Source: Clostridiales bacterium (GTDB taxonomy: Bacteria; Bacillota_A; Clostridia; Christensenellales; Aristaeellaceae). Taken from it: a DNA stretch of 9,954 bases. The stretch's first letter is position 1. The number at the start of each line of letters is the position of its first letter. Positions 7,161 to 9,954 of the stretch are shown here, piece after piece. A program made the translations under genes and the position numbers. Where the stretch lies: positions 1 to 9,954 of the forward strand of contig JAAYZL010000184.1 of the NCBI GenBank assembly GCA_012514855.1. The letters are read 5' to 3'. The notes under the pieces were generated by a model. It searched no databases and was not told where the DNA came from. It saw only the letters and a list, made by a program, of their open reading frames with translations.

Positions 7161-8582
7161 ATGGCGCAGATTACGGTGATCGGTGTCGGATATCGCAGGG
7201 GGCAGCTTACGGAAGAGGCTCAATGCGCGCTGAGGGGCTCCGGGGCGGTCATGCTGCACACGGAGCGCTGCGGGCTCAGCGAATGGCTTCGGGAAAACGG
7301 AGTGCCCTACGAGGCGCTGGACGCGCTCTACGAGGGTGCGGAGGATTTCGACCGCCACGCGGAGATGGCCGCGCAGGCGGTGCTTGGGAAGGCAAAGTCC
7401 GCTCCGGTCGCATACGCGGTGTTCGACGTGCGCGACCGGAGCGTCGGGAAGCTGATCGAACTTTGCGAAGCGCCGGTCGACATCATCGCCGGGCCGCCGA
7501 TCGAGGAGGGGCTCTGGGCGCACGCGGGCGGCGCGACAGACTGCTTCGAGGCGTCCGACTGGGAGAATTTCGCGCTGCACGCCGACCGCAACGCCCTTGT
7601 CCGCGAACTGGCCACGCGCGAGCTCGCCTCCGAGGTCAAGTTAAAGCTGATGGACTGCTACCCGGCCGAATGCAAAATCTACGTGCGCTCGGGGGACGGG
7701 GAGATTGAACGGACCTCGCTTGTAAACCTGGACAGGCTGCCCCTCTATGACCACCGCCTGAGCGCGCTCGTGCCCGCGGAGCGGGAGCTGACGGCGCTCG
7801 AGCGCTACGGCTTTGACGACTTCGACCGCGTGATCCGCCGGCTGCGCTCTCCGGAGGGCTGCCCGTGGGACCGCAGGCAGACGCACCGGACGCTGCGCGC
7901 GAACCTCGTCGAGGAGGCCTACGAGGCCGTCGACGCGATCGACCGCGGCGACGCCGAAGCCCTCTACGACGAGCTCGGCGACGTGCTTTTGCAGATCGTT
8001 CTGCACGCGGAGATCGCGCGCCAGCACGGCGAGTTCGCGATCGGCGACGTGATCACGGCGATCGCCACCAAGATGATCTCGCGCCACCCGCACGTGTTTT
8101 CGACGGCCAGCGCGGACACGCCCGACCAGGTGCTCTCGCTCTGGCAGAAGCTCAAGAAGGAAGAGCGCCACCAGGACACGCAGGCCGAGGTGCTGAAAAG
8201 CGTCACGAAGAGCCTTCCTTCGCTGATGCGCGCGGAAAAGGTGCAAAAGCGCGCCGCGGACGTCGGCTTCGACTGGAAGGACGCCGGGGAGTGCTTCTTC
8301 AAAATCTCCGAGGAGGCGGACGAGCTCCGCGAGGCGATGGAACAGGGTGGAGACGTCGAGGGCGAGGCCGGCGATCTGCTGTTCGCCGCGGTCAACGTGA
8401 TCCGGCTTTTGAAGCTCGACCCGGAGCTGCTCCTGAACCGCGCGACGGACAAATTCATCGCGCGCTTCGAGGAGATGGAGGCGCTGATCCTCAAGGACGG
8501 CAAGGCGCTCGCGGGGATGGCACTTGCGGAGATGGACGCGTACTGGAATCGCGTAAAATTGTCAGAAAAACATTTGAATTAG
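7161..8582 (+). CDS. mazG: YabN/MazG protein: degenerate tetrapyrrole-methylase domain fused to two MazG nucleotide pyrophosphohydrolase domains
   Basis: Family role: hydrolysis of NTPs or dNTPs to monophosphate and pyrophosphate, thought to clear unwanted nucleotides; cytoplasmic. 473 aa (B. subtilis YabN 489). Residues ~1-205 align with the TP-methylase domain (ITVIGVG ... HTER ... VYAV-like VAYAV ... KLKLMDCYP). However, the glycine-rich loop reads VGYRRGQL and the usual PGHP motif is FDVRD (88-92), so SAM binding is probably lost. The first MazG domain has CPWDRRQTH (234-242), the metal ligands EE-x-x-E (251-255) and DELGD (270-274), then KMISRHPHVF (304-313). The second MazG domain has EEADE (384-388) and EAGD (402-405). 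Both keep the acidic EExxE/ExxD pattern, so hydrolase activity is expected. The start is ATG 7161 with GGAGG 10 nt upstream. It follows a strong promoter and precedes hup. Confidence 0.92.
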   Translation: MAQITVIGVGYRRGQLTEEAQCALRGSGAVMLHTERCGLSEWLRENGVPYEALDALYEGAEDFDRHAEMAAQAVLGKAKSAPVAYAVFDVRDRSVGKLIELCEAPVDIIAGPPIEEGLWAHAGGATDCFEASDWENFALHADRNALVRELATRELASEVKLKLMDCYPAECKIYVRSGDGEIERTSLVNLDRLPLYDHRLSALVPAERELTALERYGFDDFDRVIRRLRSPEGCPWDRRQTHRTLRANLVEEAYEAVDAIDRGDAEALYDELGDVLLQIVLHAEIARQHGEFAIGDVITAIATKMISRHPHVFSTASADTPDQVLSLWQKLKKEERHQDTQAEVLKSVTKSLPSLMRAEKVQKRAADVGFDWKDAGECFFKISEEADELREAMEQGGDVEGEAGDLLFAAVNVIRLLKLDPELLLNRATDKFIARFEEMEALILKDGKALAGMALAEMDAYWNRVKLSEKHLN

Positions 8583-8669
8583 CAGGATTTTCAGGTTTTT
8601 CCACGAATTGTCTCAAGGCTTATGCGCGGCATTCAGGTTTCAGGTCAAGAATATATGGAGGTGGCACGA

Positions 8670-8939
8670 ATGAATAAGGTTACTCTCATCTCGAAAATCG
8701 CCGAAAAGTCCGGACTTTCCAAGAAGCAGGCAGAGCTCGGCCTCGCGGCGTTTATCGATTCCGTCACAGAGGCCCTGAAGGAGGGCGACAGGGTCCAGCT
8801 GATGGGCTTTGGCACGTTTGAGATCAAGGAGCGCGGCGCCCGCACCGGACGCAACCCCGCGACCGGCGAGACGATCGAGATTCCCGCGAGCAAGGCGCCC
8901 GCGTTCAAGCCGGGCAAGGGCTTCCGCGACGAGTTCTAA
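8670..8939 (+). CDS. hup: HU family DNA-binding protein
   Basis: Nucleoid-associated protein that binds and bends DNA as a dimer without strong sequence preference. 89 aa, the standard length. The N-terminal two-helix dimer part (MNKVTLISKIAEKSGLSKKQ) is followed by the beta-arm signature GFGTFEIKERGARTGRNP (residues ~46-63), whose RNP proline intercalates into DNA. The C-terminal end is PASKAPAFKPGKGFRD. The start is ATG 8670 with GGAGGTG 6 nt upstream; the 16 codons open before it carry no HU sequence. Placement between yabN/mazG and rqcP is common in Clostridia, unlike B. subtilis, where hbs is elsewhere. The 87-nt leader has no convincing sigma-A promoter, so it may be read from the mazG promoter. 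A weak hairpin follows the stop. Confidence 0.97.
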   Translation: MNKVTLISKIAEKSGLSKKQAELGLAAFIDSVTEALKEGDRVQLMGFGTFEIKERGARTGRNPATGETIEIPASKAPAFKPGKGFRDEF

Positions 8940-8959
8940 AAAACCCGCGTGGGGATAGC

Positions 8960-8992
8960 ACAGGGCCGCTTCCTGCGGGAGCAGCCCTGTTT
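8960..8992 (+). terminator. Hairpin after hup, weak terminator or processing site
   Basis: ACAGGGC (8960-8966) pairs perfectly with GCCCTGT (8984-8990), and the inner GCTTCC/GGAGC can extend the stem with a mismatch and a bulge. Only TTT follows, so termination would be partial. This fits high hup expression with limited read-through to rqcP and ispD. Confidence 0.45.
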
Positions 8993-9009
8993 CGCGTACT
9001 GGAGGAAGC

Positions 9010-9309
9010 ATGAGCAGAAAAGAGATCGAGGCCAAAAAGCCCGTTCCGCGCGCGGAAATCGCGTCGATGCGGCTGGACAAGTACCTGAAGGTCTCCAGAA
9101 TCATCAAGCGCAGGAGCGTCGCGAACGACGCCTGTTCGACCGGGCACATCACCGTCAATGGCAGGGAAGGAAAGCCCGGGACGGACGTCAAGGTCGGCGA
9201 CGTGCTGGGCATCCGCTTCGGCGGGCGGTACACGGAGTACGAGGTGCTCTCAATCGGGGAGCACGCGCTCAAGCAGGACGCGGCCGAGATGTACCGCGTG
9301 AGGCCGTGA
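9010..9309 (+). CDS. rqcP: S4-domain RNA-binding protein, RqcP/YabO family (ribosome-associated quality control)
   Basis: In B. subtilis RqcP (YabO) binds obstructed 50S subunits with peptidyl-tRNA and helps RqcH add C-terminal alanine tails that mark the stalled chain for degradation. The S4 domain is clear from residue 20: MRLDKYLKVSRIIKRR, then CSTGHITVNG, VKVGDVLGIRFG and the family end EDAAEMY-like QDAAEMYRVRP. Most homologues (about 86 aa) begin at the residue corresponding to M20. This one is 99 aa if it starts at ATG 9010, which has GGAGG 4 nt upstream, whereas ATG 9067 has no ribosome binding site. The added 19 residues are charged (SRKEIEAKKPVPRAEIAS). The stop codon overlaps the start of ispD by 3 bases. 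Confidence 0.92.
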   Translation: MSRKEIEAKKPVPRAEIASMRLDKYLKVSRIIKRRSVANDACSTGHITVNGREGKPGTDVKVGDVLGIRFGGRYTEYEVLSIGEHALKQDAAEMYRVRP

Positions 9310-9954
9310 CCGCCTGGGCGGTCGTCGTCGCCGCCGGAAGAGGCGAGCGCGCGGGCTTTTCGGAGAACAAGGTGTTTCAGAGGCTCGAGGGCGAGAGCGT
9401 GCTCGGGCGGTGCCTGCGCGCGCTGCAGAAAACCGGCCGCTTTCAGGGGATCGCGCTCGTGCTCGCGAGGCGCGACATGGACGCCTATCGCGCGCTCGCG
9501 GCCTCGGAAGAGGCGTTTTCGTCGGTCAGCGCCGTCGTCGAGGGCGGGGCGACGAGGCAGGAATCCGTGCTGAACGGCCTGCGGGCGGTTCCGAAGGACG
9601 TCGACATCGTCGCGATCCACGACGCCGCGCGGCCGTTTGTGACGGACGAAATCGTCCGCCGCTCGATCGAGCTGGCCGTCCGGAAGGGGAGCGGCATCTG
9701 CAGCGCGCCGGTCGCCGACACGATCAAGCTCGTCGACCGCGCGACCGGGCGCGTGCAGACGCTCGACCGCCAGAATCTGCGCGCCGCGCAGACGCCGCAG
9801 ACGTTCCGGCGCGAGAGTATCCTTCGCGCGTACGAGCACGCGAGGGAGCGCGGCTGGAGCGCGACCGACGACGCCGACATCTACGAGCGCTGCTGGGGCG
9901 AGGTCTGCCTGTTCGAGGCGCCGGACGCGGCCTTGAACATCAAGCTCACGACGC
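9306..9954 (+). CDS. ispD: 2-C-methyl-D-erythritol 4-phosphate cytidylyltransferase (3' end cut off)
   Basis: Third step of the non-mevalonate (MEP) isoprenoid pathway: CTP plus MEP to CDP-methylerythritol and pyrophosphate; cytoplasmic. The frame is open for 216 codons to the window edge with no stop. Signatures in order are the CTP-binding loop VVVAAGRGERAG (residues 6-17) with K22, GGATRQESVLNGL, HDAARPF (105-111), APVADTIKLVD, LRAAQTPQTFR, TDDAD (187-191) and NIKLTT (211-216). E. coli IspD is 236 aa, so about 15 residues are missing. The start is GTG 9306, inside the GTGA overlap with the rqcP stop. No separate ribosome binding site is needed, and translation is probably coupled to rqcP. 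No other start nearby fits the N-terminal motif. Confidence 0.95.
   Translation, partial: MTAWAVVVAAGRGERAGFSENKVFQRLEGESVLGRCLRALQKTGRFQGIALVLARRDMDAYRALAASEEAFSSVSAVVEGGATRQESVLNGLRAVPKDVDIVAIHDAARPFVTDEIVRRSIELAVRKGSGICSAPVADTIKLVDRATGRVQTLDRQNLRAAQTPQTFRRESILRAYEHARERGWSATDDADIYERCWGEVCLFEAPDAALNIKLTT

Noticed and set aside
8640..9839. 399-codon minus-strand open frame opposite hup, rqcP and ispD
   Set aside because: It covers three recognised genes on the + strand and has no domain; a shadow of GC-biased codons.

Overview
The window is GC-rich (clearly above 60% by eye) bacterial chromosome with tight gene packing. It points to a spore-forming Bacillota, most likely Clostridia. The evidence is a SpoVT sporulation regulator next to the spoVT / yabN(mazG) / hup / rqcP(yabO) core-gene neighbourhood typical of Gram-positive spore formers, plus strong purine-rich Shine-Dalgarno sites and a YpsC-type rRNA methyltransferase. 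No genus can be named from the sequence alone. I see no tRNA, rRNA, CRISPR array, insertion sequence or prophage gene.

Left part, + strand (1-4363): the 3' part of a THUMP-domain RNA methyltransferase (YpsC/RlmL family), a cytoplasmic glycoside hydrolase family 127 / DUF1680-like protein, and 24 nt later a MATE exporter. The last two look like an accessory pair. The GH127-like protein keeps the family fold signatures but has lost every residue of the usual zinc-cysteine active site, which is the most unusual thing in the window. A perfect AT-rich inverted repeat sits just upstream of the pair. A hairpin with T-runs on both sides (4368-4398) ends this run and the converging gdhA.

Middle, - strand (4409-6321): NADP-type glutamate dehydrogenase (gdhA, GTG start) and upstream of it type II 3-dehydroquinate dehydratase (aroQ). 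aroQ has a clear sigma-A promoter; gdhA probably has its own in the 137-nt gap.

Right part, + strand (6515-9954): spoVT, transcribed divergently from aroQ and preceded by a sigma-G-like promoter. Then a YabN/MazG protein with its own strong extended -10 promoter, HU (hup), the S4-domain protein RqcP/YabO, and ispD running off the end. The methylase half of YabN has lost its SAM-binding motifs while both MazG domains look intact. The run combines nucleotide-pool housekeeping (MazG), nucleoid structure (HU), ribosome quality control (RqcP) and isoprenoid precursor synthesis (IspD). The yabP-yabQ-divIC genes that often follow yabO are replaced here by ispD, translationally coupled through a 4-nt overlap.

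No gene-free gap exceeds 300 nt. The longest, 6322-6514 (193 nt), holds the divergent aroQ and spoVT promoters.
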